Source of the DNA: JAFGPS01 sp964570855
Lineage (GTDB): Bacteria > Planctomycetota > Phycisphaerae > Sedimentisphaerales > Anaerobacaceae
DNA length: 30,383 nucleotides
Direction: 5' to 3'
Assembly: GCA_964570855.1 (NCBI GenBank)
Contig: CAZMZR010000041.1
Span: 1 to 30,383 of the forward strand
A program made the translations under genes and the position numbers. Below, piece after piece: positions 6,783 to 15,089 of the stretch (positions within the stretch are counted from its first letter, which is position 1; the number at the start of each line of letters is the position of its first letter). A model generated the notes under the pieces. The model ran no database searches. It was not told the origin of the DNA and saw nothing but the letters and a program-made list of their open reading frames with translations.

Positions 6783-8936
6783 ATGAAGTCTTTTAACCGA
6801 GTATTCGAGTATATCTGGCCGCAATGGCGGCGGCTTATTGTGATATTTTTCAGTGCGTTAATTATCGGCATCCTGTTTTCACTGAGTTTTATGACAATTA
6901 TCCCGCTGCTAAAGGTAATGATGGGGGAAGAAGGACTGCACGGCTGGGTTGACAGGAAGCTCTGCGAGGACCGGTACGGCATGACATTCTACATGCCGGA
7001 CAGAATGACTCTGCTCGATCCGAACAAATCCGATATGGCATATTACCTGCTGGTCACGGGAGTCGAAGAAGACGGTCTTGCTCAAATTACAGGACTGAAG
7101 GGGCAGGATACGATTATCGGAGCCGGTAAATATGTAATTGAAGAAGAAACGGATAAAATTCTCTCGACAACACTGCTCGAGGAACTTGCCAAGGCCGGCA
7201 GCGACGTGAACATACCCATCCAATATAAGAGATTCAACGAGCAGGGAACATACGACACTCAGATATATACAGGCACATTAAACAGCGGAACCAGGCCGTT
7301 CTACGTTAACGGCATCGAATGGATAATGAGCTTCGTCCCCCGCGAGCAGGGCCCGGGCGAAAAAACTCGGGCGATGAGCATCATCATAATTATGATGGCA
7401 ATCTTCACCGTCATACGTTGTGCCGGAAGATTCTACCAGCAATATCTGGGTGAGAAAGTAGTGCAGACGGCGATTAGCGAACTGCGCCAGGACGTTTTCG
7501 CACACATACTGAATATGCCCATAGGATTCTTTGAAAACGAAAGCCCCAGTGACGCTGTAAGCAGATTGATTCGTGACACCGGAGAGCTTTCCACCGGCCT
7601 GAAAACCCTGTTCGGCAAGGCCCTTCGAGAACCGTTAGTGGCCGCGGCTTTGATTGCCGGTGCAATGTGGATAGACTTCAAGCTGACGCTGATATTCACG
7701 TGCTCGGCTCCTTTTATTGCAGTCGCCATCGGACAGCTCGGCAGGAAGATTAAACGCGCAACGAGGAAATCGCTTATGAACTGGAGCTTGATGCTGGCCA
7801 AGCTCAAGGAAACCTTCGGTGCAATCAAAGTTGTTAAGGTTTATAACCAGCAGGAACAAGAGAACACCAGTTTCGACGTAATCAACAAGAAGCTCTTAAA
7901 GCAGTTGTTCCGGATAGCCAAGATCGACGCCGGTACAGCACCCATTATGGAAATCCTTGGGATGTTTGCCGGCGGAGCGGCATTACTTTTCGGCGCACAC
8001 TGGGTGGCAAACCAGGAGATATATCCGAGTGAATTTATCGCCCTTGTCGCCATCCTCGGAGCGGCGGCCGAATCCGTGCGTAAAAGCAGTGACATCTGGA
8101 ACAGGCTTCAACAGGCCAACGCCGCATCCGAGAGGGTATATACAATTATCGACCGTAAAACCGAAATAGAAAGTCCCGGAGCATTCAAACTGGAAACGTT
8201 GAAAAATAAAATCGAATTCAAAGATATCGTTTTTACCTATCCCGGAACAGTGACTCCGGCTTTGAAGCACATCAACCTTACGGTGGAAGCCGGGCGCAAT
8301 ATCGCCCTGGTCGGACCGAACGGCTCCGGCAAAACCACGCTGGCAAATCTAATACCGAGATTCTATGACCCCGATTCCGGCCGGGTTCTGATAGACGGAA
8401 AAGACATTCGCGAAGCGACACTATTCAGCCTTCGCAACCAGATCGGAATGGTTACGCAGAATGTGTTGACGTTCAACGACACGATTGCGGCGAATATCGC
8501 CTATGGCAAGCTTGGTGCTACCGAAGAAGAAATTATCGCCGCAGCCAAACGTTCATTCGCACACGAATTCATAGAACCGCTGACCAAGGGCTATAACACA
8601 ATTATCGGCGAAGAAAGCACCGGGCTGAGCGGCGGGCAGATGCAAAGAATTGTAATAGCCAGGGCGATTCTTAAAAATCCGGCGATCCTGATCTTCGATG
8701 AAGCAACCAGCCAGGTCGATGCCGAGAGTGAAGCCAAAATTCACAAGGCCATCGAGGAAATCATGCGGGGCAGAACCAGTATTATTATAGCCCACAGGTT
8801 CAGCACCGTCATCACAGCCGATGTTATTGTGGTAATGAACGAAGGGCAAATCATCGCTCAGGGCCAGCATGATGAGCTGATGCGCACATGCCGATTGTAC
8901 CAGAGCCTATACGAAACACAGTTGGTAAAGGCATAA
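6783..8936 (+). CDS. MsbA-like ABC exporter with a PDZ-like insert in the first periplasmic loop
   Basis: This 717-residue half-transporter fuses a membrane domain to an ATPase and should act as a homodimer exporting a lipid or other amphipathic substrate. TM1 lies at about 18-45. A loop of about 150 residues follows (46-196) instead of the usual short one. Its part 86-175 looks PDZ-like: 'LLVTGVEEDGLAQITGLK', then GQDTIIGAGKYVI, a short helix LLEELAKAG and a strand VNIPIQYKR. TM2 starts near 198 and the remaining membrane helices run to about 430. The ATPase has Walker A GPNGSGKT (511-518), signature LSGGQ (615-619), Walker B ending in Asp639-Glu640 and a switch His in IIAHR. A GGAG lies before the ATG. 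No partner gene is adjacent. Confidence 0.88.
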   Translation: MKSFNRVFEYIWPQWRRLIVIFFSALIIGILFSLSFMTIIPLLKVMMGEEGLHGWVDRKLCEDRYGMTFYMPDRMTLLDPNKSDMAYYLLVTGVEEDGLAQITGLKGQDTIIGAGKYVIEEETDKILSTTLLEELAKAGSDVNIPIQYKRFNEQGTYDTQIYTGTLNSGTRPFYVNGIEWIMSFVPREQGPGEKTRAMSIIIIMMAIFTVIRCAGRFYQQYLGEKVVQTAISELRQDVFAHILNMPIGFFENESPSDAVSRLIRDTGELSTGLKTLFGKALREPLVAAALIAGAMWIDFKLTLIFTCSAPFIAVAIGQLGRKIKRATRKSLMNWSLMLAKLKETFGAIKVVKVYNQQEQENTSFDVINKKLLKQLFRIAKIDAGTAPIMEILGMFAGGAALLFGAHWVANQEIYPSEFIALVAILGAAAESVRKSSDIWNRLQQANAASERVYTIIDRKTEIESPGAFKLETLKNKIEFKDIVFTYPGTVTPALKHINLTVEAGRNIALVGPNGSGKTTLANLIPRFYDPDSGRVLIDGKDIREATLFSLRNQIGMVTQNVLTFNDTIAANIAYGKLGATEEEIIAAAKRSFAHEFIEPLTKGYNTIIGEESTGLSGGQMQRIVIARAILKNPAILIFDEATSQVDAESEAKIHKAIEEIMRGRTSIIIAHRFSTVITADVIVVMNEGQIIAQGQHDELMRTCRLYQSLYETQLVKA

Positions 8937-9068
8937 TAAAGCCAATAATGGACCGGGAGGCTCCGGACAATAGCTATAATATGTAATTTTTAATATTAAT
9001 AAGCAGACTCTGCCGATGAAGCTGAATAGGTTTATCGAAAAGTGGAACTGAACTTTACAAATTATCTC
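8937..9068. other. Intergenic spacer, no gene seen
   Basis: This AT-rich spacer lies between the ABC exporter and the dispersed repeat. A short imperfect CCGG...CCGG dyad near 8952-8965 lacks a T-tract. I see nothing else. Confidence 0.5.
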
Positions 9069-9227
9069 AAACTGACCGATTCGTACTGTCATACCCGCGA
9101 AGGCGGGTATCCATTTATGGTATCGCAGCAGTGGATTCCTGCTTGCGCAGGAATGACAACACGTGATAGGTTATTGTTAAATATTCACTTATGATGATAC
9201 TTTACTATCGATAGGTCGGTTTGAGCA
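9069..9227 (+). repeat. Dispersed ~160-bp repeat, copy A, upstream of GH130
   Basis: The element contains two hairpins in series: TACCCGC-GAAG-GCGGGTA (about 9093-9110) and ATTCCTGC...GCAGGAAT (about 9135-9154). It then runs into a non-palindromic tail (TGTTAAATATTCA..., ending TTTGAG). A matching copy, about 85% identical by eye, lies inverted at 19086-19242. The hairpin part resembles widespread REP-type intergenic repeats. The tail end is 72 nt before the GH130 start codon. Confidence 0.8.
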
Positions 9228-9298
9228 AAATATAATTGAACTTTTATTCGCCTTTCTTCGTTTAGAAATTTATTTTAGAGCTATGGGGAATTAAAGCC

Positions 9299-10252
9299 AT
9301 GTACGAGCCTTCACGGGAACAAAAAGCACATAACCTTTTTACACGGTTCCAGGGAAACCCGATAATGACATCGGCAAACTGGCCCTATCCGACGAATGCA
9401 GTTTTTAACCCTGCGGCGGCCAAACTGAATAACGAAACGCTGCTGTTAGTAAGAGTCGAGGATATGCGTGGTTTTTCACATTTGACGGTGGCCCGCAGTG
9501 CCGACGGACTGACAAACTGGGAAATTGACGCCGAGCCTACTCTTATGGCCGACCAAAGCTCCCGGGAAGAAAGGTGGGGTCTGGAAGACCCGCGCATTGT
9601 CTGGCTCGAGGAGCAAAAGCAGTTCGCCGTTACCTACGTCTCTTTCAGCGAGGGTGGTCCCGTTGTTTCGCTTGCAATAACCAAAAATTTCAAGACATTC
9701 GCCCGCCTGGGCTCTCTTCTGCCCCCCGAGGACAAGGATGCCTGTTTGTTTCCATGCAGGTTCAACGGACGTTTCGCACTGATCCACCGCCCCATCGTCA
9801 GGGGCGAAGCCCACATGTGGATAAGTTTTTCGCCGGATTTGAAACACTGGGGCGACCACAGGCCGTTAATAATGACAAGGGCGGCTTATTGGGATTGCCA
9901 CAGGGTCGGGCTGGCATGTCAGCCCATAGAAACCGAACAGGGCTGGATGTTGTTCTACCATGGAGTCCGCAATACGACCGCCGGAGCAATATACCGCGTC
10001 GGGCTGGCCCTTCTGGAGTTGAACTCACCATGGAAAGTCCTGCGCAGAAGCGCTGAATGGATTTTAGGCCCAAGAGCTTCATACGAACGTATCGGCGACG
10101 TCGGCGATGTGGTTTTCCCAAACGGCGCCGTCGTTCACAAAGAAACGGACAAGCTTTATCTTTATTACGGTGCAGCCGACAGTACGGTAGCGGTGGCAAC
10201 GGCTAAATTGAGCGATTGTCTCGATTATCTTATGTCGTGCCCTGAGGATTAA
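9299..10252 (+). CDS. GH130 family beta-mannoside phosphorylase-like enzyme
   Basis: This 317-residue protein is a five-bladed beta-propeller of family GH130, whose characterised members phosphorolyse or hydrolyse beta-1,4- or beta-1,2-mannosides. It has no signal peptide, so it would act in the cytoplasm on imported oligosaccharides. The hallmark GLEDPR (residues 95-99) carries the probable general acid Asp97. The upstream NPAAAKLNNETLLLVRVED, and FALIHRP and FYHG further on, are typical blade motifs holding phosphate- and sugar-binding Arg and His. The length matches the family. GGGGAATT stands before the ATG at 9299. Which linkage it acts on, and whether phosphate is used, cannot be read from sequence alone. 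Confidence 0.85.
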   Translation: MYEPSREQKAHNLFTRFQGNPIMTSANWPYPTNAVFNPAAAKLNNETLLLVRVEDMRGFSHLTVARSADGLTNWEIDAEPTLMADQSSREERWGLEDPRIVWLEEQKQFAVTYVSFSEGGPVVSLAITKNFKTFARLGSLLPPEDKDACLFPCRFNGRFALIHRPIVRGEAHMWISFSPDLKHWGDHRPLIMTRAAYWDCHRVGLACQPIETEQGWMLFYHGVRNTTAGAIYRVGLALLELNSPWKVLRRSAEWILGPRASYERIGDVGDVVFPNGAVVHKETDKLYLYYGAADSTVAVATAKLSDCLDYLMSCPED

Positions 10253-10307
10253 TAAGTACACTGATTTCTCGACCGCCGGTGCCGCATGCAAAAACTATAA
10301 ATCCACT

Positions 10308-11255
10308 TTAAGGCTCCGGGTACTGAACTTTCTGGAGATGGTCGATTGCAAACTTCGCCCGTACACTTTCCAACAACTGTGCTTTCCTCCGGATTCTCCA
10401 GACGAGCACAATAATCGGTTCTCTTTTCCTATCTTTGAAGGTTATTATAATCCTTCCAAAACCCATTAGACGTTCGAGGAAATCGCTTGTATCAATCCGG
10501 CTATTATAGTCCTCCCTGCCGATCTGTTCTCCCGACTCGGTCGGGCCATCCTGGAGATTCATATAGTTGGGCGTGATGGTTATATAATAGAACAGCCCCT
10601 TGAGCCATGAAATAGAAATCGTAAGCAGCCCTATGATACCAACAAGAAGATAGACTGTGGCATTCATGGATATGGCGATGTTCCTGAACAGCTTCAAAAA
10701 ACTCATTACACTGCCAAGCAGATGAAGCCACAGCAGGAAAAAGCCGAGGCTAATCAGGGTTATCAGCAGTATCTTTATACTGATATTGTATTCCTCGATA
10801 AGAAAATTAAGCAGGAATACCGCGAACCAGACACCGCCGACAAAGGCCGGAGGAATGCCCCGAATACACAACAGCACCGCGGCCAGAAATGATATCGCTA
10901 TCGTGGGTACGTAGAGTACTTTTGGAGTCCAGTTATAGATAATCAACCAGTCATTAATGTCGGGATCGTCCCTTATTACCTGTTCCATCCTCAACCTGGT
11001 TCTGATGGTCTTTCTGAGAATAAGCCACGCCGCTACAACGACAACAACTACACCTGCGGCAATATATAAGGCGATCATTTGATTTGAAAACCATGCAATC
11101 TCCGATCTTTTCCGAATCAAATAAACAACAGCCAGGACCAGAGAGGCGGCAACGAGAAGAACAGCCAGAATTATGATTAGCTTTTTCCAGTTTGTAGTCG
11201 GAAATTTTCTCTCGCCGCCGGTGTTTTTCTCCCCATTAATATTCTGCTCCGGCAT
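10308..11255 (-). CDS. Polytopic membrane protein with a bacterial PH-like (bPH2) tail, last gene of the efflux operon
   Basis: This 315-residue inner-membrane protein has hydrophobic helices at about 24-46, 60-80, 114-131, 137-155, 158-180 and 200-220. A C-terminal soluble part (about 222-305) contains FYYITITPNYM, then DFLERLMGFGRIIITF, the pattern of bPH2 domains ('lerllgfGtv'). I do not recognise a function. The start at 11255 is fixed by AAAGGAG; in-frame sequence upstream to 11360 overlaps the 3' end of the TolC-like gene. It starts 28 nt after the TolC-like stop, so it is probably co-transcribed with the efflux genes and may help assembly or stability of that system. The functional link is inference. 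Confidence 0.7.
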   Translation of the reverse strand: MPEQNINGEKNTGGERKFPTTNWKKLIIILAVLLVAASLVLAVVYLIRKRSEIAWFSNQMIALYIAAGVVVVVVAAWLILRKTIRTRLRMEQVIRDDPDINDWLIIYNWTPKVLYVPTIAISFLAAVLLCIRGIPPAFVGGVWFAVFLLNFLIEEYNISIKILLITLISLGFFLLWLHLLGSVMSFLKLFRNIAISMNATVYLLVGIIGLLTISISWLKGLFYYITITPNYMNLQDGPTESGEQIGREDYNSRIDTSDFLERLMGFGRIIITFKDRKREPIIVLVWRIRRKAQLLESVRAKFAIDHLQKVQYPEP

Positions 11256-11283
11256 GATGTCTCCTTTCCCATATCGGCCAATA

Positions 11284-12957
11284 TTATTCCTGCGGTACAA
11301 TCGGCTCCCATTGTACCTTCGCGGCGCCCAGTAAAGTACCGGTTGCATACGCCAGGTCAACCAGCGCTATTTGATACTCGGTCAGCGCCGAAATTTCTGC
11401 GCTTTGTGAATTGGCGAAATTTGTCTGTGCCTGAAGCACATCGGTCGATGTCACCAGGCCGAGCTCGAACTGTCGCTTCTCGGCCTCAAACAGCCGACCG
11501 TCCAGAACCGAACTTTGTCTGCCGGCTAAAATTCTCTGCCAGTTGGCTTCGAGCTGGTCGATGGCATTGAGCACCTCATATTCTATGACTGCTCTGCGGC
11601 TATCGCGGCTTGCCAGTCGCTGCCTGCGCTGGTAAAAAGCCTGACGCAGTTGACTTTTAGCCGATTCATTCCCAAGAGGCACCTGTAACTGCAGGCCGAG
11701 ACGGTGGTCCTCGAACCTCGTATCGAAAAGCAGATCGTACGAATCGTTCCTGTTGGAACCCAGGCCGTTTATATTATACGTGTAATCCATCGTTACCAAA
11801 GGCAATGTCTGGTTTTCCATATAGTCAAGAGTACTAACATCCTGAGCAATTTGCAACTCTAACTCGAGCATTTCCATGCGTTGTTCAACAGCTACCTCAA
11901 CCAGCCGCTGTTTATCGAGCTGATAACGAACGGGGTCCGGCTCGGTAACCGGTATCAGAACCGTGGCCGTTTCCATCTCCAGGCCCACCTTGTTAAGTAC
12001 CCGCTTAAGCTCCCGTTCGCGGTCGCGTACATTGTTCTCCGCCACGATGATAGCCTCAAGCTGCTGGGCCAAGCCGGCTTCGGTGCGAATTACCTCAATC
12101 TGCGCCACCTCGCCAGCCGCTACAAGACGCCGGGCCTGCTCAAACAGGGCTTTGGCCAAATCATACTGCTGTTTGCGTACATTCAGCTCCCGCCTGGCGG
12201 CGTATAATCGCCAGTAAAAACGGTCCACATCGGCTATTATCCGTATAACTTCGAGTTTTGTCCTGGCATCGGTTATCTGCCTGTCATAATCGGCGATTTG
12301 AATAGCATAGGTACTAACCCGCCTGCCTGCGTTACGCAGCAGCGGCTGACTTATCGACACGGAAAGATCGGAGCCATAGGAAGGATTGAATATCGAGTAA
12401 GCCGAGTCCGTCTCGGTGCGGCTGTCAACCGCATCGAATGATACGGTTCCACCCGTACGCAAAGGAACATCGACGCCATAATTCGTATAGAGATATTCCA
12501 CGTTCGAGCCGCTGATATCGAGAGTCGAAGCCACAGGTGTGTCGGTCTTCGAATAGGTTGTACTTAAGGAAAATGCCGCCTCGAACTTTGCCTCCTGTTG
12601 ACTGAGACGTTCGGCGGCTATCACCGGATTAATAAGCTGGACCTTCAGATCGAGATTATTCTCCAGCGTTAACGCCCTGCATTGCTCCAACGCAAGCTCA
12701 AGTTCCACCGGCGCCGGGACATTCGCATCCGTTCGATCTGTTTCCTGGTCCTTTGCCTCATGTAAATCAAGTGGCTCTATTTGCCGTAATTTCTCAGGCG
12801 TAATCCGTACACCGTTAAAATCTTTACCGCCGTCATATTTCTGGCAGCCGGTCAAGAGGCAGAAGACAGACAACAGAAAACAGACAACAGAAGTCTGATC
12901 GTCCTTGGGACTCTTGCCGGAGGATGAGGGACAAGGCACGAATGTCGAGTCGTCCAT
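11284..12957 (-). CDS. TolC-type outer-membrane efflux lipoprotein
   Basis: This 557-residue protein is the outer-membrane channel of the MacAB-like system. A lipoprotein signal peptide ends in LLTG-Cys38, so it should be lipidated. The mature part has the two homologous coiled-coil/beta repeats of the OEP family; helices such as LTLENNLDLKVQLINP and the periodic Ala/Gln/Glu hairpins near the C-terminus are typical. The start is the ATG at 12957, preceded by AGGAG 8 nt away. An in-frame ATG at 13140 overlaps the MacB permease and is rejected. The signal-peptide codons (about 12845-12892) and the upstream spacer are made of degenerate CAGAAGACAGA-like repeats in opposite orientations. Confidence 0.88.
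   Translation of the reverse strand: MDDSTFVPCPSSSGKSPKDDQTSVVCFLLSVFCLLTGCQKYDGGKDFNGVRITPEKLRQIEPLDLHEAKDQETDRTDANVPAPVELELALEQCRALTLENNLDLKVQLINPVIAAERLSQQEAKFEAAFSLSTTYSKTDTPVASTLDISGSNVEYLYTNYGVDVPLRTGGTVSFDAVDSRTETDSAYSIFNPSYGSDLSVSISQPLLRNAGRRVSTYAIQIADYDRQITDARTKLEVIRIIADVDRFYWRLYAARRELNVRKQQYDLAKALFEQARRLVAAGEVAQIEVIRTEAGLAQQLEAIIVAENNVRDRERELKRVLNKVGLEMETATVLIPVTEPDPVRYQLDKQRLVEVAVEQRMEMLELELQIAQDVSTLDYMENQTLPLVTMDYTYNINGLGSNRNDSYDLLFDTRFEDHRLGLQLQVPLGNESAKSQLRQAFYQRRQRLASRDSRRAVIEYEVLNAIDQLEANWQRILAGRQSSVLDGRLFEAEKRQFELGLVTSTDVLQAQTNFANSQSAEISALTEYQIALVDLAYATGTLLGAAKVQWEPIVPQE
12855..12898 (+). repeat. Degenerate CAGAAGACAGACAACAGAA array inside the tolC signal-peptide codons
   Basis: The plus strand reads AGGCAGAAGACAGACAACAG and continues with AAAACAGACAACAGAAGTC. 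On the coding (minus) strand this gives the hydrophobic core SVVCFLLSVFCLLT of the lipoprotein signal. It is inverted relative to the array at 12985-13048. Confidence 0.7.
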
Positions 12958-12984
12958 CGTCTGTTCTCCTCTTATCCATCGTCG

Positions 12985-13048
12985 TTTTCCTTCTGACTTC
13001 CGTCTTCGGTTTTCTCTGTTCTGCCCTCTGTCTTCTGACTTCTGTCTA
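12985..13048 (-). repeat. Degenerate AGAAGTC/AGAAGAC heptamer array filling the macB-tolC spacer
   Basis: On the minus strand, directly from the MacB permease stop codon, the sequence reads TAGACAGAAGTCAGAAGACA and continues with GAGGGCAGAACAGAGAAAAC. The 11-mer CAGAAGACAGA here (13037-13027) is the exact inverse of 12860-12870. In the operon mRNA the two arrays could form an imperfect hairpin with the tolC Shine-Dalgarno and ATG in the loop. Confidence 0.65.
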
Positions 13049-14329
13049 TTCATGTCTAAGTGCCTCAATAGGGTCGAGCCTGGCGGCTTTGATTGCCGGG
13101 AACATCCCGAAAAAGATACCAACGGAACCGGCAAAAGCAAATGAAAGCGCTATCGCCCACGCCGGGATGTAGGCCATGTCGAGAACGGTAACGTGAAATG
13201 CCGCCTTTACTATGTTGTCAATCGCCGTTATCAATAACTGACCAAAGACAATCCCCACCAGACCACCCATACAGCATAACACAATGGATTCGATCATAAA
13301 CTGGGTCAGAATTGCGGAATTTTTGGCCCCCACCGCTTTTCTAAGCCCGATTTCCCTGGTCCGCTCCGATACGGAGACCAGCATGATATTCATAATACCC
13401 ACACCCCCGACCAGCAGGGAAATACCGACGATACCCCCGGCGACCAGCGTCACTATAACGGTAATTTCATTGAAAGTTTGCAGTTCATTCTGCAGCGACT
13501 GAACCTCAAAAGTATCGGGTTCGCCGGGTTTTATATGACGTGTCCGACGAAGGAAGAAGCGTATCTCGGCCAGGGCATCATCGGAAACATCTGCGGATCT
13601 GCTTTCAGCAAGGGCCCAGATGGACGGATACCTCTGCATTTTTAGCCCGACCTTGAACGGGATAAATATCTCGGAACGTTCCTGGTCACCGCCGCCGAAT
13701 ATGTTTTCCGGGCGAGGTTCTACCACACCGACAATATAGAATGTATCGTAACCAACCAGAACGGATTGGCCGATGCAATCACGGTCAAGATGAAGGTCGT
13801 TACGCAGCTTGGGATCAATTAAACAAACCTGCCGCACCTGCATTTCATCAATAACAGAAAGCGGCCTTCCAATCGTAACCGGTCGGCTGTCGATCTGATG
13901 GCAGGCAGGCTCTACTCCGCGGACCGTTACATTTTCGGATGACTTATCACGATGGCTGACCGTGTATCTTCCAACCCATGTCTGACGACCAAACCTTGCC
14001 ACCGAGGGACAATGTTCGAGAAGATTCTCAAATTGCTCGGGCTGAAACCGAATAGACCACCACGAAGCATGCTGCAAAGGCCCCCTGTCGGGGCGCCTGG
14101 CTGAAATAAATATTGTGTTGGTCCCCAAAGATTCGACCTGTGTGAGTATTTTCGCTTTCAGGCCGCTGAGAGCGGCGATGACCGCAGTAACCGATGCGAC
14201 GCCTATGATAATCCCAAGGGTGGTAAGCATGGACCTGGTCTTGTTGGCCCATATCTGACTGAGTGCAAGATATACACTCTGATACAAAAGCCGGAAGAAC
14301 ATGATTGGTACACGAATCAGGAACCTCAT
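13046..14329 (-). CDS. MacB-type ABC transporter permease
   Basis: This 427-residue protein is the permease half of a MacAB-like (type VII ABC) efflux system, with the ATPase encoded separately. TM1 lies at about 25-50 (QIWANKTRSMLTTLGIIIGVASV), followed by a large periplasmic MacB_PCD-type domain (about 55-285) and three C-terminal helices from about 300 on. The conserved cytoplasmic segment 'VSERTREIGLRKAVGAKN' contacts the ATPase, and the end RLDPIEALRHE is family typical. It overlaps the ATPase gene by 4 nt (ATGA), so translation is coupled. Its stop codon abuts a repeat-filled spacer before the TolC-like gene. Confidence 0.92.
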   Translation of the reverse strand: MRFLIRVPIMFFRLLYQSVYLALSQIWANKTRSMLTTLGIIIGVASVTAVIAALSGLKAKILTQVESLGTNTIFISARRPDRGPLQHASWWSIRFQPEQFENLLEHCPSVARFGRQTWVGRYTVSHRDKSSENVTVRGVEPACHQIDSRPVTIGRPLSVIDEMQVRQVCLIDPKLRNDLHLDRDCIGQSVLVGYDTFYIVGVVEPRPENIFGGGDQERSEIFIPFKVGLKMQRYPSIWALAESRSADVSDDALAEIRFFLRRTRHIKPGEPDTFEVQSLQNELQTFNEITVIVTLVAGGIVGISLLVGGVGIMNIMLVSVSERTREIGLRKAVGAKNSAILTQFMIESIVLCCMGGLVGIVFGQLLITAIDNIVKAAFHVTVLDMAYIPAWAIALSFAFAGSVGIFFGMFPAIKAARLDPIEALRHE

Positions 14330-15081
14330 GACGGAGCCTCCTTTGATTTTTTACCTGTTACGTGCCTGCTCCCGTTGTATTCCTTTGTTGACTGGTCGCT
14401 ATTAATAAGTCCGTCTTTCATGCTGATGATTCTTTTTGCATGGTGGGCCACATCATCTTCATGTGTCACCATAATAATCGTCTGGCCTTCGGAATGAAGC
14501 TGGTCAAACAATTTGAGTATATCTTCGCTTGTTTTGCTGTCGAGATTGCCTGTCGGCTCGTCGGCCAGCAGAATGCTCGGATTGCAGACAAGAGCACGGG
14601 CGATAGCGACTCTTTGCTTTTCACCGCCTGAGAGCTGATTCGGTTTGTGTTTAACGCGATCGCTTAATCCGACTCGCTGCAGGGCTTTCTTTGCTCGGTT
14701 CTTTCGGGAAACCCAGCCATCTCGTGAATAAATAAGCGGCATCTCAACGTTTTTGAGTGCGGTCAACTGACCGAGTAATTCGAAAGACTGAAAAACAAAT
14801 CCGATCCGTTCGTTTCTAACGTGAGCCAGGGCCGCATCGGACATCTTCGTGGTGTCATAGCCGTCAAGCTCATAGTATCCCGAAGTGGCCCGATCAAGAC
14901 AGCCCAGGACGTTCATAAGCGTGCTTTTGCCGGAACCCGAATGTCCCATCACGGCAATATATTCGTTCTCGTGCAGTTTCAGGTCGATTCCATCAAGCGC
15001 GTGGATGTGTTCGACGCCGACCTTGTATATCCGCTTGACGGCCTGCAACTTTATTATTACTTTACCAGCTTGTTTTGCCAT
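14326..15081 (-). CDS. MacB/LolD-type ABC transporter ATPase
   Basis: This 251-residue cytoplasmic ATPase powers the MacB-type permease. It has Walker A GHSGSGKST, a Q-loop in VFQSFELL, signature LSGGEKQR, Walker B ILLADEPT with D-loop GNLDS, and the switch His in MVTHE. The C-terminal ~25 residues are polar and extend beyond the usual ~225-residue core. The gene begins 8 nt after the membrane-fusion protein and overlaps the permease start by 4 nt. The Shine-Dalgarno is weak, so translation probably depends on coupling to the upstream gene. Confidence 0.93.
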   Translation of the reverse strand: MAKQAGKVIIKLQAVKRIYKVGVEHIHALDGIDLKLHENEYIAVMGHSGSGKSTLMNVLGCLDRATSGYYELDGYDTTKMSDAALAHVRNERIGFVFQSFELLGQLTALKNVEMPLIYSRDGWVSRKNRAKKALQRVGLSDRVKHKPNQLSGGEKQRVAIARALVCNPSILLADEPTGNLDSKTSEDILKLFDQLHSEGQTIIMVTHEDDVAHHAKRIISMKDGLINSDQSTKEYNGSRHVTGKKSKEAPS

Positions 15082-15089
15082 TACCAGAG

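Noticed and set aside
9085..9170. CRISPR-like array or tRNA in the hairpin-rich gap
   Set aside because: There is no repeated unit with spacers and no cloverleaf. The palindromes are explained by the dispersed repeat.
13046..13140. Longer TolC-like start at 13140
   Set aside because: It would overlap the MacB permease by about 95 nt and translate the repeat spacer as a charged stretch before the lipoprotein signal.
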